Shown: positions 22,785 through 35,400 of the stretch, in pieces
Layout: every line of letters starts with the position of its first letter
How positions within the stretch are numbered: the first letter of the stretch is position 1
Source of the DNA: Haliotis asinina
Lineage: Eukaryota; Mollusca; Gastropoda; Lepetellida; Haliotidae
Assembly (NCBI RefSeq): GCF_037392515.1
Contig: NC_090291.1
Span: forward strand, 29,436,001-29,500,000
Direction of reading: 5' to 3'
DNA length: 64,000 nucleotides
Notes under the pieces: generated by a model
Seen by the model: the letters and a program-made list of their open reading frames with translations, nothing else
Databases searched by the model: none
Told to the model about the DNA's origin: nothing
Program-made: the position numbers and the translations under genes

Positions 22785-23990
22785 TATGTGTGAGGAAACA
22801 TAAGTCGCTGTGTCGAGGAAGAACTTCGCGTCTGCTGAAAATTGCAACTGAAATTTAGCTCGCAAGGTTAACATAAATTTATCAAAGGTCTCTTTATCAG
22901 ACGTGGCTCGGTGGTACAAATGTTGGCTCCACCACAACAAATAGCAGTAATTAAGATAGCTGATGCCGGGTTAAGCAATATTCACTCCACCACCAAGATT
23001 CCGATAGTTTACACCCGTATTCTCGAACAGGAAGCGCAGAAATGGGGGCTGCGAACTGGGGTCTGCGACGAAGCAAAGCGTTTCAACTACTGACGAGCGT
23101 AGACCGTAAGTCCATATTTAGATCAATCCTGAAAAAAGGCCATTAAAACTATTGATGTACAATCCAATTTTAATCCATTTTCATATCTTTCCTGTCTGAC
23201 AACACTTTCACAACAGGTCAAGTCAAGACAATAGACAACATGTATTATCAGCCAATCAGCGTGGAGGTTTGGACCCACCCACCGCACCAACCGATCCAAT
23301 CAGCGTATAGTGTTCTATGCCGTGCTACTTTCGAAAGAATCAAAAATTCGAAATCAAGGTGGCGGGGGTGACTACCAGTTGTTTGTGCCGAAGTAACTTG
23401 CTGTACAGAGTTCCGCCCCCTTTGGCACTGCAGAAACGTACGTAAAGTGGGTTCCAGTTCCGGTTTGGTCAGGTGATGCTTCTGGGTTTTCACATACGGG
23501 GTTGGTGGGTTTTACAAAAGTGACAGACGTCTAAGACCACTCAGGGCATTCCTCCAACATCAAACTCACACGCCCAGAATAGTTGGACTACTGTTTAAAG
23601 CGACGTTAAGTACCCAACTCACTCACACCAAACACCAACCTGAGATGAAGATATCACGCGGAATACTGGTATCTGATTGGGACAGAAGACCTAAAATCCA
23701 AATCCTGGAAGATGTGTTTTGTCGAGGTTTGATGACTAGAGGTTTGAACGGGGATAAGGACCGTAGACTGTAGTCTGCAATTAGATTGATCACCGATTTG
23801 ACCTGTGTTTCAGTTGTAGGGTGCTCCATCAACTGGCTATGGAGGTAAAAGGAAAACAGTTCGTACCTTTAGTTTATCATACAGACCCTGAAGCAAATGT
23901 ATCCAAGAAAGCCCACGCAAGTCTAGAAAATGTAGCAAATGTAGTTTTCCACTGCTTAATGAAGGAAGTCTCAGGGCTCGTTTATTCAGT
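22785..23990. other. No gene seen
   Basis: Unique-looking sequence; a few 60-85 codon frames without recognisable content. A short SINE-like tail (TTTAAAGCGACGTTAAGTAC, CCAACTCACTCACACC) is at 23595-23632. Confidence 0.4.
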
Positions 23991-23995
23991 CAGTC

Positions 23996-24064
23996 ATTTA
24001 TTTATTTATTTATTTATTTATTTGTTTGTTTGTTTGTTTGTTTGTTTGTTTGTTTGTTTATTTA
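23996..24064. repeat. (TTTA)n(TTTG)n microsatellite
   Basis: About seven TTTA units followed by about nine TTTG units, then TTTA again. Confidence 0.95.
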
Positions 24065-24069
24065 AGACT

Positions 24070-25340
24070 AGTTGTTAGCCTAGTACATGTTTAGCACAAG
24101 ACTCGGAATGATGTTCTGATGATGGACAACAGTTCTACATAGCCTCTCCCCAAGACCATGAGGATAAATAATTGAATAGCCTGACACAAATCTAAACTGA
24201 TTGAGCAAAACTATATTGCCTCTCTCTAATTTTTGTTTTCGAGCTCGTTACAAATATTCCACCTCGTTATTGTCATATATATAATGACATCATGCTATTC
24301 ACTCACTAAAACAATGTATGGTGATGGATTAATCATGCAGGAAACGTTAAATCGTCCTGCTGTTTTTTCTATGGTCCCCGAGGCGTGGCAGTCTCCACCG
24401 TGTTCTCAGCAAGAAGGGTTGGGAGAAGGAAACACGCTGCAGAATGTCGCCCTGTGTTTGACTCATGTTTTACTGTGGAATGCAGAGCAGGGAAAGAAGT
24501 AGTTCGACTGTTAGCACACGAACACTGTTGTGTACCTAGCTTGAATCGACAGCAGGCTGACCCTAGTAACTGAATCCTCTCCATCATTAGCACCGTTGCC
24601 GGTCTCGGTCGACAGTGATGGACTTCCGACATGGGCGGTGTGGCTTGAGAGGAGGGGGGCATGTGGCATGATCCCCGTGGCCTGTTTGAGGGGAAGTGGA
24701 CTGAGGAGGCCCGGGGGTGGGGGTTCTGATGGGCAGTGACTGACAGACAGACAGACAGAGACAGTGGCTAAGTAGATATGCTTTTCAGCTTTTCTCCATA
24801 CGAATAACAATAACACATACCCATAACTGCAATAAACCGCGTTGTTATTCAGTTAGCAGATATTATATTCCCTATGCCGATACGACTGTCTCAGTGAGGC
24901 TGTAGTTTCCATAAAACTAAATATATAGTCTGGACCGGCCACACTAATATAGTTCATAACATGGCGAACTAATATGAAGATCATCGCGGTTTCCATGTCC
25001 CGTAATATGTCAAAATATAATTTGATAGGTCAAGTCATCTATAAAACTCAGTAATTATCTATTTCATTGTAAAAACAAAGTTCATAAGTCAAAACTAATG
25101 TTAAGTAATCTCAAATTTAAAGTGGTAGATACACAAAACCTGACACCACTAGAACACGTGAAATGTGTAATGTCCTGGAAGATGAGCAACGCCATGTAAT
25201 GTCCTGGTCAAAGAATAGCCAAAAAAGTGATTCACTTCTACAAACATCCCTTAATCAGTGGATCATCGGGTGAATCATGAAGAAGGGTTGATATACTCTG
25301 AAACGTCTTCCTCATAATAAAGATAACGTCATCCGTAAAA
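24070..25340. other. No gene seen
   Basis: Several overlapping 60-100 codon frames at 24233-24816 on both strands show no domain. A short (ACAG)n is at 24740-24760. Otherwise nothing supported. Confidence 0.4.
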
Positions 25341-25341
25341 C

Positions 25342-25414
<73 letters not shown>

Positions 25415-25424
25415 TGTGTGTGTG

Positions 25425-25479
<55 letters not shown>

Positions 25480-25502
25480 ATGTATGTATGTATGTATGTA
25501 TG

Positions 25503-25559
<57 letters not shown>

Positions 25560-25605
25560 GTATATATATGTATATGTATATATATGTATATATATGTATA
25601 CATTG
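25341..25605. repeat. Long compound microsatellite (AT)n(GT)n(TATG)n(AT)n
   Basis: About 260 bp of (AT), (GT), interrupted (GT), (TATG), a second (AT), and (TATATG) blocks. Five overlapping frames of 80-132 codons arise on both strands purely from the period-2 and period-4 sequence. The long AT blocks can extrude cruciforms, and copy number may be unreliable in the assembly. Confidence 0.97.
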
Positions 25606-25609
25606 CTTT

Positions 25610-28600
25610 TGAGTGTCTCTTCAGAATTCCATTCAAATGCCATTACTGAAATGAGTTGAGGGCTAATGGATACGTTTTATATATTTATGTTTGGCATAAT
25701 ATGTATGTTTATTCATTTATATAGCTATTAGTTTATAACTCTTTACAGGGAACCTTTAAAGTTTTTCTTCAACCATCTTAAAGGGTTACTGATGCGGAGT
25801 CTCGCCAACTGTCTAATTACGAAACCAAACTGCAAATTGGTCAGCGCCAGCTCCCTCGACCGTGACAGACACGGGGACTGGACTCCTGACCACATTAGCA
25901 GAATTTCTTCACCCTAAATAGTCATGAGGCCGGATGCCCATCATATGCCATTGTTTAAAAATATCCATGGTATTCCTTGTCTTATCGTAACAAAATATCC
26001 CAGCAGTGTAGTTTTTTTCTGATGCTTGGGTGGTATAGTGATTGATCCAATTTGATCCTATTTCTGTGTTTTTAACCTCGATATTTAATCATGTTATGTG
26101 AAAATATGATGTCTACAGGCACGTAGCATGCCATTTGTTTCAGTCGGAAGGATTGCAAAGCTTTATATTTAAATAGTTTTGAGTGTTAGTTCAGCTGTGA
26201 TAGCAAAAATCATATGTAAATTTTGGTACCTATGGTAGCTACCTTGGTTTATTTTTTATAATAATAAAAAAACACAGTTGATTTATTTGAATTTGTAAAC
26301 TAAAAACAATGACTTTGCCTTTGGTAGACAAATCTAAAAATCTTCTTACGTGAAAAAAACCCAACTTATTACACCTATTTACCCAAGTACACAGCAAATG
26401 CCTGTATGTATTCCTTATGTAACGAAGTTCCGTTGGTATCCTCAAAACAGTTTCGGCCCATAAGTGTTTTCAGAGATTATAGAGATTACATCTTCCTTGC
26501 TGTAACTCGCGTTTGATGGTGTAAACCTACACATGTTATTTGTCATCATTCTCTGGATGGTCAATTAATGAATTCATAAGAGGTATAATTAGTAGTAACA
26601 CCACTCAGGTTGCTCAACAAAGGTTCCCATTTGGCATTTCTCCTGTCTGGAGTAAATACTCAACATTATAAATTAAGGTCTGTAGTAGCAAATGTATTGT
26701 ATGTTATGTAATATGTGCATGTAAGTGATGCAAGAGGGTTTATCAGCTGAGTTACAAAAATAAACATCGATCAAAGGATTAACCGATAACTCACTGATTG
26801 ATTGATTGATTACTTTTGTCTTCTACAGCGGATTTGTCAAAAGGCAGTATGTGTAGATGTACTAATCTATACTGACTACACCCTGTCGTAAAGTGAGAGT
26901 GTAAAAACAACATCTTTCCTTCAAAGAATTAACCACCCTTGCGTTGACTGATTAATTGCTCATTATTCGTTAACTAAATTACTTAGAATAGCGGACATCA
27001 TACAGTTAGTTGCCAGGTGTGCTATCTTGGGTGACCAGTGAGAGGTTTATCTGGTTTTCACCAATGTGAAAGACGTGACACGATTTGTTACTTTTTCGCA
27101 AACTAGACAGTTGTAAGACACGTGACATAGAGCAGGATTACTTACCAGCTGCAGATGAATGGAATATCTTTCTTTTATGTGGATATTGATGGATACATTC
27201 GTGAACAAGGTTGTAGCCTGACATTGTTGCTATAAAATTAGCCTGTTTTAAATTCATTATTTGCACTTTGTTTTAATTTATTTGTTGTAACATTCAGCAG
27301 AAACTATCTGAAAGAAAACACACACTAGATCGCGTATGTGTGTGAAATAGGATCCACATTGGCAATCTATACAATGTATATATGTTGCTGTCATGTTAGA
27401 AATTTACGATAAGTATAAGCAGACCGTGTGGGTTTTTCTATTAATTTTCAAAATCATACAAATATGACAATAAACTAATAAGGGTTATGAGACAAAATAT
27501 AGAGACGTACATTGACTTCGTTATATTTCCGTCTTAATAGTATTTTACCATTTCTCCCACTGGCAGATGATTAAGTTTTAAAGTGTTTCATTTGTTTTCA
27601 TAATACATTTGTAATGAAGTAAAAATGACTTCACCTTTGTCGATCTGTCTGTAATTAAACTCAGCAGAGGTCACGAACCAGTTACGAATTCTGGCATATC
27701 ATCCGGGTACTCACGGGAGAAAAACAATAGCAAACGTTTACACCAGTCCACGGAAATTGCTTCGCATCAGTGCCCCTTTAAGGCCATTCAAACTTTACTT
27801 CCACTAGGAAAAGTTAACTTAAGCATGGAGAGGAATTTGATTCGTGTAAAACAGATTCAGTTTGTTTAGAGAGAGTTTGTATACAGAGACATATATGCAT
27901 GTTGATGTATATGAAATTAAATATGCTTTTATATGCTCGGGCGACTTTTTGCTGGGGTCATTGCAACAGCGTCCTCTAAGAAGGCCATATGTGGCATATT
28001 TTACGAGCGCTTCTATATTTGCCAAGATCTGTCAACGCATGAGATACTTATTTACTATTTATACTTCACATTATATTGAAATAAAGCGTGCCTAACCAGC
28101 AACGGCTTGTCGAGCGTTTAGCAACTGTCTTCAGCAAACGCTTGTGAGAAGATTCATCTTAAATTAGGATCATTAGTGGACTTAAAGGGTTTTATGAAGA
28201 TATTATTCCAATTAATATTTATTCAAGTTTCATCTTCCCATTCGTCAATAATCCTCAATTTTTCTTCCCTTTCTGCGATGTTATAGTAATAGTTCTTTGA
28301 TCCTTTTTTACATGAAATGCAAAATTATCAAGTATCACATCTCAGGGGTTTTTTTTCGACATCTGTCGCTTTGAGGTACATACAAATGGCCTTAATAATT
28401 GCGTGAAACTCGGGAAAATGTATTCTGTAATATTTATGACGAAATTGTTCAAATGTCATAAACTTCCCATCATCATTCAGTAAGCAATAAATATTAGCAA
28501 CATTGTGTTCATAAAACGCTCTATTGTTCAACGATTTGCCTTATACAGTATAAGTATATGTTTCTGTTGCAGGAACTTTTCATAGGTATTTGGCCTATTT

Positions 28601-28690
28601 TTATATTTTTATAACTATATTTGGCAAACCTTTAGAGTATCTTTCCAAAACTCATTTTGCATAGAATTTGAAAGCTTAAGTGGACATTCA
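25610..28690. other. 3-kb AT-rich stretch without a supported gene
   Basis: No exon, RNA gene or clear repeat. A small (GATT)n lies at about 26790-26808. Short frames at 27819-28095 overlap on both strands without domains. Confidence 0.45.
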
Positions 28691-29615
28691 CTACCATATA
28701 TTGAGAGGTTCAAATAGTGCGGGACACTGAATAGATGCCGGCAGTCCGGTATAGATATTAGTAGCTATAGAAGCCTAAGGAACAAATGTAAGTCCTTATT
28801 GTCAGCGAAAAGGGAAATCTGTTACGCCCAACAGATGTCATTACTTATGGAACACAGAAAGAATCCTAAAACATTTTGGAAGATTCTGAAGAGACAGAGA
28901 ACTGAGATAGACTTGCCAAAAGACATTAGTGCATATCGGTGGTTCAAACATTTTGAGAAACTGTTCCATGTGTGTTCTGGTGACAACATCGATGTTATTT
29001 CTGTAAAAGATAAGACTTCTCATCTTTATTTTGAAAAGGATACTTTATGTTCATATCTTGGGGAAGATATTAGTGATCATGTTGCAAGAGTTAAACATTC
29101 CTTTTACTGAGGCTGAAATTGAGTTGGGTCTGTCAAATCTTAAGCAAGGTAAATTACCCGGGGAGGATGGTATTCCAAGTGAACTTTTGAAAAGCACTAA
29201 AACTTACATTATTCCCTTATTGACACAAGTCTTTTATAGTCTTTCGGATAGCGGTGTATTTCCAGCACAGTGGGGTAAAAGCGTTATCTGTCCATTGTAA
29301 GTCTGGAGATAAAAAGATAGTGGATAATTATAGGATTTCACTAATAGCTGCTCTATGTAAAATCCTTGCTGCTGTTTTAGATAAGAGGCTGAGAACTTGG
29401 TGTGATAAGAGAAATGTTATCTCCGACTTACAGGCTGGTTTCAGACCAAATCATTCGACTGTTGATCAAATATTTTCCTAGCAAGCAATGGTTCAAAAAT
29501 ATCTTTCCTAGAAAAATGGTCGATTCTGTTGTATATTCATTGATCTTAGAAACGCATTTGATTGTATAAACCATAGGGTCTTGTTTCAGAGTTCATATGA
29601 TATCGGTGTTAGAGG

Positions 29616-30116
29616 CATCCTCGATATCTCCAAGGTATACGTTCCGAAATGTCTCCTGGATGCATCTACGGCTCATCCCGATAAATTTATTACCTCCCTT
29701 GGCTGGCTTTTTATCCAATCACGTGTCTACGCTGGGAATTTGAGCGAACCAATCACAACTCACTTTCGCTTTTTAAATTCTCTAACCGATTAAACTTGGC
29801 AAACAAACCATGCGTAGGTTCTCTGAAAGTATTAGATGGATTTCTTGCATATGTTTTAAAAAAGGTTTCGGACCTATAACGTTGCATGTATGATTTCCCC
29901 AAATTGTGAGTCGCACGGCGAGCAAACCTTCGCAGTTGCAACTGCTACCTTTGTTGACACTGGCAAATTCGGTTATAACAGCGACCACTCTGATTGGCTA
30001 CTGTGAGAAAGCGGAGTCAGCAAAGGGAGGTAATAAAATTATCGGGCCGACCCGTAGATGCTTCCAGGGTATAGTGGAGACTTTTCGGAACGTAGACCCT
30101 GGAGATATCGAGGATG
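29616..30116. mobile_element. 501-bp TIR transposon (MULE-like MITE) inside the LINE
   Basis: Ends CATCCTCGATATCTCC and GGAGATATCGAGGATG are perfect inverted repeats. The similarity extends about 100 bp inward (ACGTTCCGAAA, GCATCTACGG, CCCGATAA, TTATTACCTCCCTT). A 9-bp target duplication, TGTTAGAGG, lies at 29607-29615 and 30117-30125 and rejoins the LINE sequence. There is no transposase. Long inverted ends with a 9-bp duplication are typical of Mutator-like MITEs; the superfamily call is an inference. Confidence 0.9.
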
Positions 30117-30963
30117 TGTTAGAGGTAGATTTCTGAAATTGTTGATTTCAATGTATTCAACACTTTCATCCTGTGTCAGAACGCCCAGTGGTGTAACTGG
30201 GTTTTTTTCCCCAGTGTAATATCGGGGCTAGACAAGGATGCATTTTAAGTCCTATAATATTTATCATTTTCATAAACCAGTTATCAGTTATGCTTGAGGA
30301 GCAAGGGGGAAATGGTATATTCATGTCTCAAGAATGTCCAAATGTGGTTGCATTATTTTTTTTGCGGATGACATTTCTGGTGTTCGTGATACTGTTGCTC
30401 ATTTTCATAATAAAATAAATGTTCTGGAAAGGTTTTGTGACGAGACAGGAATGAAAGTTAACACAAATAAAACTAAAATCATGGTGTTCAGTAGAGGAGG
30501 CCCTCTCAGATCCTATATGGAAAATGGTACTATAAGGGAAACAGAATAGAGGTTAATAACTATAGATACCTTGATGTTGTGTTTACTCCTGCTCTATCAT
30601 GGACTAGAGCACAGAGTTGTACAGCATCTCAGGCAAATATGGCTTTAATGTCATTCTATGGTTATCAGTATAAATACGGATTAGTTTCCTGTATAGAGAT
30701 ATTTGAAGTTTTCGTTACAATGGTTTTACCTATAGTTACGTATGGAGCAGAGGCAGAATAAGTACATGTTAAAACCAGTTAAATACTGGTGTAATTTGAT
30801 TATGATGGATAAAAACAGAATACCTTATCAAGCCTATTGTAATCTTAAGACACTTGATGATGTAGGGAGAATTCCATGGGCATCGCATATCAGAAATATT
30901 TTATTTCAATTTGGTTTGGGCGTTTTGTGGATAAATCAAGACATAGGAAATGCAGGAAAAATG

Positions 30964-31190
30964 AACATTCCTTTTACTGAGGCTGAAATCGAGTTGAGTC
31001 TGTCAAATCTTAAGCAAGGTGGCGAGTGGTCCTCAGCATAGTGCTCAGGTCACAAATCAGTTGAACTTAATTAAGCACCGTCGAGCTCGGACAGTTCTTG
31101 GATGGGTGACCGTGTATGGCAGTTTGACATCTGAGAGTTTCTAGGACGTCGGTCCTGTTCCACTACTACATTCCATGACATTACAAACAC
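30964..31190 (+). mobile_element. Chimeric insert: duplicated LINE piece + 5S-rRNA-like segment
   Basis: 30964-31020 repeats 29094-29150 of the same LINE with two differences in 57 bp. It joins directly to non-LINE sequence that includes a 5S rRNA-like block. LINE-type C-terminal coding resumes near 31200. The junction is abrupt, at AAGCAAGGT|GGCGAGTGG. I infer template switching or insertion of a 5S-headed SINE. Confidence 0.6.
31066..31112 (+). pseudogene. 5S rRNA internal-promoter-like fragment
   Basis: TTAAGCACCGTCGAGCTCGG and TTCTTGGATGGGTGACCG match the middle of metazoan 5S rRNA, the region holding the internal control elements (A box, intermediate element, C box). The 5' third and the 3' end do not match. 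It is therefore a pseudogene or SINE3-like head, not a 5S gene. Confidence 0.7.
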
Positions 31191-31699
31191 GTTTTAAGTC
31201 AGTTCAGATGTAATAATTTCAAACTTGCAATCAAAACAGGAAGGAATAATAATGCAACCTACTGTAATAGACTTTGTCCATATTGTCATGATAAAGATAT
31301 GTCATTAGTTGAAGGTGAATACCACCTATTGATGATCAGTCAACGCTATAAAGATGCAAGAAATGAATGTTTACGCTATATTTATACGAGTAACCCGTGT
31401 AGAGAAACTTTTGTAAGACTTATGTCAAGTAGGGATGAAAACAATAAGTATTGCAAGGTTTTTGACAAAGGTACGTAAAATTAGAAGTGCATAAATTCCA
31501 GTTATTATTCTACAACTTAGATCCAAATGATACTTGTCAGAAGCTTATAGTGTGTCTTTGTACTGTACAAATTGTCTGACTTGGCAACAATTTATGACAG
31601 TCACTTGTCACCAGCATGAAACAAAATATATATCGGTGTTCTGTTCTGTAATGTGGGCCATGGCCCTGTATACTGAATAAAGATGTCTGTCTGTCTGGG

Positions 31700-32452
31700 A
31701 CAGTTTCTGTCAACAGGTGTTTCCACTTTCATGTTACTTTCAATGATTCAACATAGGCATATGTATCAATCATTCCACCGTCAATTTCATAAATCTTACT
31801 TCCATAGTGAGTTTAATCATTTTGTTAACATCGACCGAAAAGATTATACCCCAATCCTAAATCTTTCTAAAACTTTAAATTCTGCAAAAATCTCAGAGTT
31901 TGTCTGATGTTTTGAGTGTGATGAGCGTTTCATTGCGTAGTATATCTTTACTATTTTTTCGAATAGTTGCGTGCATGCGTGCGTGTAATAAAGCTGAACA
32001 ACAGAGAACAAATCGAACTGCATTAGGCGAGACGATTCAGGCTTCAGAGAAAAAGACGATATTTGTTACAAGCAAGAGAAAAGCCCCGCCACGTGTTTTG
32101 CAAATTATCATGTGACAATCTTGAAATGCAAAGTCATCAGTGCGCAGGTTACAAGAATAGTCGAAACTCCTCGTGTGTTTCCGGACGTCTTCACGAACAC
32201 GCACGAGTTGAATCGATTTGAAGACTGGGCTCTAGCTCTATTTACATTTAACATTCGCGGCGCAAACAGGACGTGGAACCATTTTGGGCACGAGTAGTTA
32301 CGGGTGCACTGAAAAACTGGCCAATGCTCTGCACACGGCTGGTCACAGGAGCGTCGAAAGTGCACAAATTGTTCACACCCATTCCACAGTTCAAACGTTG
32401 TGACAACATCCAGGTTGTTTGTCTCCGTCTTGCCAAGTGTTCTAGCTACACC
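31700..32452. other. Upstream region of the GST gene
   Basis: Contains the putative promoter and 5' untranslated region of the GST-omega gene. I see no clear TATA box. A candidate antioxidant response element is listed separately. The short frames at 31683-32436 are not supported as genes. Confidence 0.4.
32128..32137 (-). promoter_or_regulatory. Candidate antioxidant response element (ARE)
   Basis: On the minus strand the sequence is ATGACTTTGC, matching the RTGACNNNGC core bound by Nrf2/small Maf. It lies about 316 bp upstream of the GST-omega start codon. Such a short degenerate motif arises by chance at a rate of a few tenths per kilobase. Confidence 0.3.
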
Positions 32453-32477
32453 ATGTCCCTCAAGTCACACTCCAAAG
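32453..32477 (+). CDS. GSTO: GST-omega exon 1 (start codon, 25 nt coding)
   Basis: ATG followed by codons for MSLKSHSK, then G and the donor GTATGT. The start agrees with the Lys/Ser/Gly-rich N terminus of omega GSTs and with the phase needed by exon 2 (the split codon makes Gly9). It is too short to be found by open-frame length. Confidence 0.85.
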
Positions 32478-35400
32478 GTATGTTACTAGTATGTTCGGGA
32501 TGTCCATCAAAGTCTCACCCCGAATCCGAGGTCGACATTGAAACGACGGGCGATTCACAAGAACTTAAACAGTATCTAGATCTAGTTAACAATATTAATT
32601 GTAACACCGCTCGGACCACCACTGGTGTCACCAGTCCCGAAACTCTTACGATCTGTTTGGCCACAATGCAGTCTCCCAGTTCTTGTCAGTGTCAGCTTAC
32701 TTTCACCAAGTTTTGAGGACACAGACTCAATCACTGTCAGCCCCGATCTGCTTCTACAAGATCTAGATCTTGTTCTTGCGATATGATGTACAGTCAGGTA
32801 AGAGTTCCTCTGTAAACCCCGCGTTTTACACAGCTTCTTCCCCGATGTAATATTCCAACAAATTTATTGATTTTTTATTACTTATACCTGTTCTAGTTTA
32901 CTGAATGAAAAGTTACCGTGAGGTATGGATGTCAGGCTGTAATTTTGGTTTTTGTTTGGGGTAGGGGTACGGGCGGAACTCTTACCTCATTGAAACACAC
33001 GACGTTCGGGCTACTTGTGGATGTGTCAGAATACGCAATGTATTGTTCATGTGAAAATGCTTTCACAAATTGATGTCCTGCGAGAAAATGCGCCGCCATT
33101 GTTTTGCGAGAGTTCATTAGCTATAGACATTGAATGATTTATGGTAGAGAGCATACCCACAAAACTATGTTGAATATCTCAGTTCGTCAGATCTGTCTGA
33201 AATATATACTCAGTTTTCAGTTTGATCAATCTATTCACATCCAAGTGTGTGGTGTGTTGTGACTAAAACTCTCAGCATTGAAATTCTTTTCATTTTACAG
33301 TGTGTAAAGTCCACTCATACTCAGGTCATCAAAATTTGCTGAGTCACTGTACAGGAGTCTCATAAATACTTCTGTAGTCACACACAAGCTGTTGTAGTGA
33401 TTGTTTTGCTGCACTGTTTCATTTGCTGCAATAACGGGGTCTAGATGATATTTTCTCAATAAAACTCATTGGAAACATTCTCTATAATGAGAATGCATGA
33501 CCATGAACAACACCTGCAGCATCAGCATTGATCAGGAAAATCTGCCTTTTAACATTGATATGTCACATCAGTGGTTGTATCACTGTTGTGTTGAATGTTA
33601 CATGTTCCATGACAGGCTGAACCATGACCATTTTGACTGTCTCGGGTATCAAGTAAACAGTCATGTCTTTGTCGCCAGGGTCTCCCTACCCTAGCCTCTC
33701 CCCAGGGACATTGCGGATCTACAGCATGAGATTCTGTCCATTTGCCCAGAGAACCCGTCTTGTGCTGGAGCACAAGAAGATACCGTGAGTGGAAACACAA
33801 GCTAAAACTTTCCCAGTTTGTTCCACTGAAACACCAACAACAGAAAACACTTCCACTGAGGCACTGACAATAGTAAACATTCAATGACAACAATAGACAT
33901 TGCCAAGAAGGTACTGACAACAGCAAACATTGCCAAGAGGGCACTGATAGGAATAAATATTGCCACTAACGCATTGACAACAGCAAACATTGCCAAGAGG
34001 GCACTGATAGGAGTAAATATTGCCACTAAGGCACTGACAACAGCCAACATTACCAAGAAGGGACTGACAATAGTAAACATTGCCAACGGGGCAATGGAAG
34101 CGCTAAACATTTCTCTTTAAGGCACTGACAAGAGTACATGTTGCCACCAAGGCACCTGCAATAGTAAACATTGCCACCAAGGCACTGACAACATTGCCAC
34201 TAAGACTCTGGCAGCAGTAAACATTAGTACCAAGGCACTGACAACACTCAACATTGCCTAGCAATTACAAATCCGTATTTACAGATGGGACCAAGAATGA
34301 TGGTGCAGTAGTCATAGGATCCAGAGCAGTATCTTCTAGATTACCAGATAGCATTTCTATTTCCACAGCAGAAGCTAATGCCACATTAACAGCACTTAAA
34401 TATATTCAGGTGACCCTTAACATAAACAATATATAATATATTCAGACACTCTTTCTTGCCTTCAGGCTATTAAAAACTTATCAAGTAAACATCCACTTTT
34501 AATAGAAATTATTGAATGGGATAATGATCTTGCTACTGGCCAATACAACATTATCTTTTGTTGGTTACCCAGCCAAGTAAGCATTTCTGAGATTACAGTG
34601 GCAGATCTTGCTGCTAAAGCAGCACCCAACAAATCTGTGACGCCACTTCTTATTCCAGACTCAGATTCTGAAGCTGTCATTAGATCTTACATCCATGATC
34701 TGATGCAGAAGAAGTGGGACACTCAAGTAGGTATGAATAAATTACATGCTATAAAACCCTGTATTGGCTACAGATACTTGGGTTGTCAGTCCAGATTTGA
34801 GGAGCTTATCATACGACTTTATCTTACCTCACACATGAATGTCACTTTCTTATTGGCTAAGAGCTATTCTATTATTTTCAATGTACCCTGCTTACAGGCA
34901 ATGTATTATTTTCTATGTACACCATTGGGAATTCCGAACTCTTCTGGTGCTTCATGGTAGTACTTTTTTACCTCGAATAACATTAAATCACGCATCAAAC
35001 ATGGACATTATCGATGTTTTGCCATTGAAAATTGATGTTAGGGAGATAACTCTAAATCTAATTACCTTGTGTCATCTGCAAAATGGCGATTCACCTCACA
35101 TTCAAAAGGCTCCGGGAACATAAACTAACCTGTAGGGTACATGAGCCCATGGCTCTCTCGCGACCAGTGAACAACTTATAATGTCACATTGGCCACACAA
35201 GATATACACATGATTATTTGCTTAAAGGTGAGGATCCTCATTCTTGTATCCCTTGTGATAAAACAATCAAGCATGTGTTGCTTCACAGCATTGAATATTC
35301 CATCACAGGGGATAACTATTTCAAATCATGAACTTTGAATGATCTTTTTAAGAATATTAGATGTCATTTAATTATTGCATCTTTAAAAGAATTAAATTTG

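Larger units (their letters stand above)
28700..31699 (+). mobile_element. Decayed 5'-truncated non-LTR retrotransposon (LINE)
   Basis: Fragments of one ORF2-type protein appear in order. A linker region reads YRWFKHFEKLF (28937). The reverse transcriptase domain follows: GEDGIPSELLK (29160), AGFRPNHSTVDQIF (about 29431-29478), catalytic block A FIDLRNAFDCINH (about 29530), block B RQGCILSPIIF (about 30230), and block C FFADD (30357-30372) followed by a TGMKVNTNKTKIMVF block. A C-terminal zinc-knuckle-like segment with CPYCHDKD lies at about 31275. The endonuclease domain is absent. Stops and frameshifts (for example one base before FADD) separate the pieces, so it cannot encode an active protein. 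The end is ACTGAATAAAGATGTCTGTC with short TGTC repeats, a typical LINE 3' terminus. It is interrupted by the transposon at 29616-30116. Clade not assigned. Confidence 0.9.

Noticed and set aside
25238..25659. Five overlapping open frames of 80-132 codons on both strands
   Set aside because: They are translations of (AT)n, (GT)n and (TATG)n microsatellites.
31066..31112. Functional 5S rRNA gene
   Set aside because: Only the central internal-promoter region matches; the 5' and 3' parts are unrelated.
33549..34120. Open frames with 10-residue repeats on both strands, including 131 and 102 codons on the minus strand
   Set aside because: A 30-bp repeat is automatically open in several frames. 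The minus frame also runs antisense across real GST exon 2.
34254..34960. Host RNase H gene
   Set aside because: The frame is broken, it ends with a LINE 3' tail, and it is flanked by a target duplication, so it is a retrotransposon remnant.
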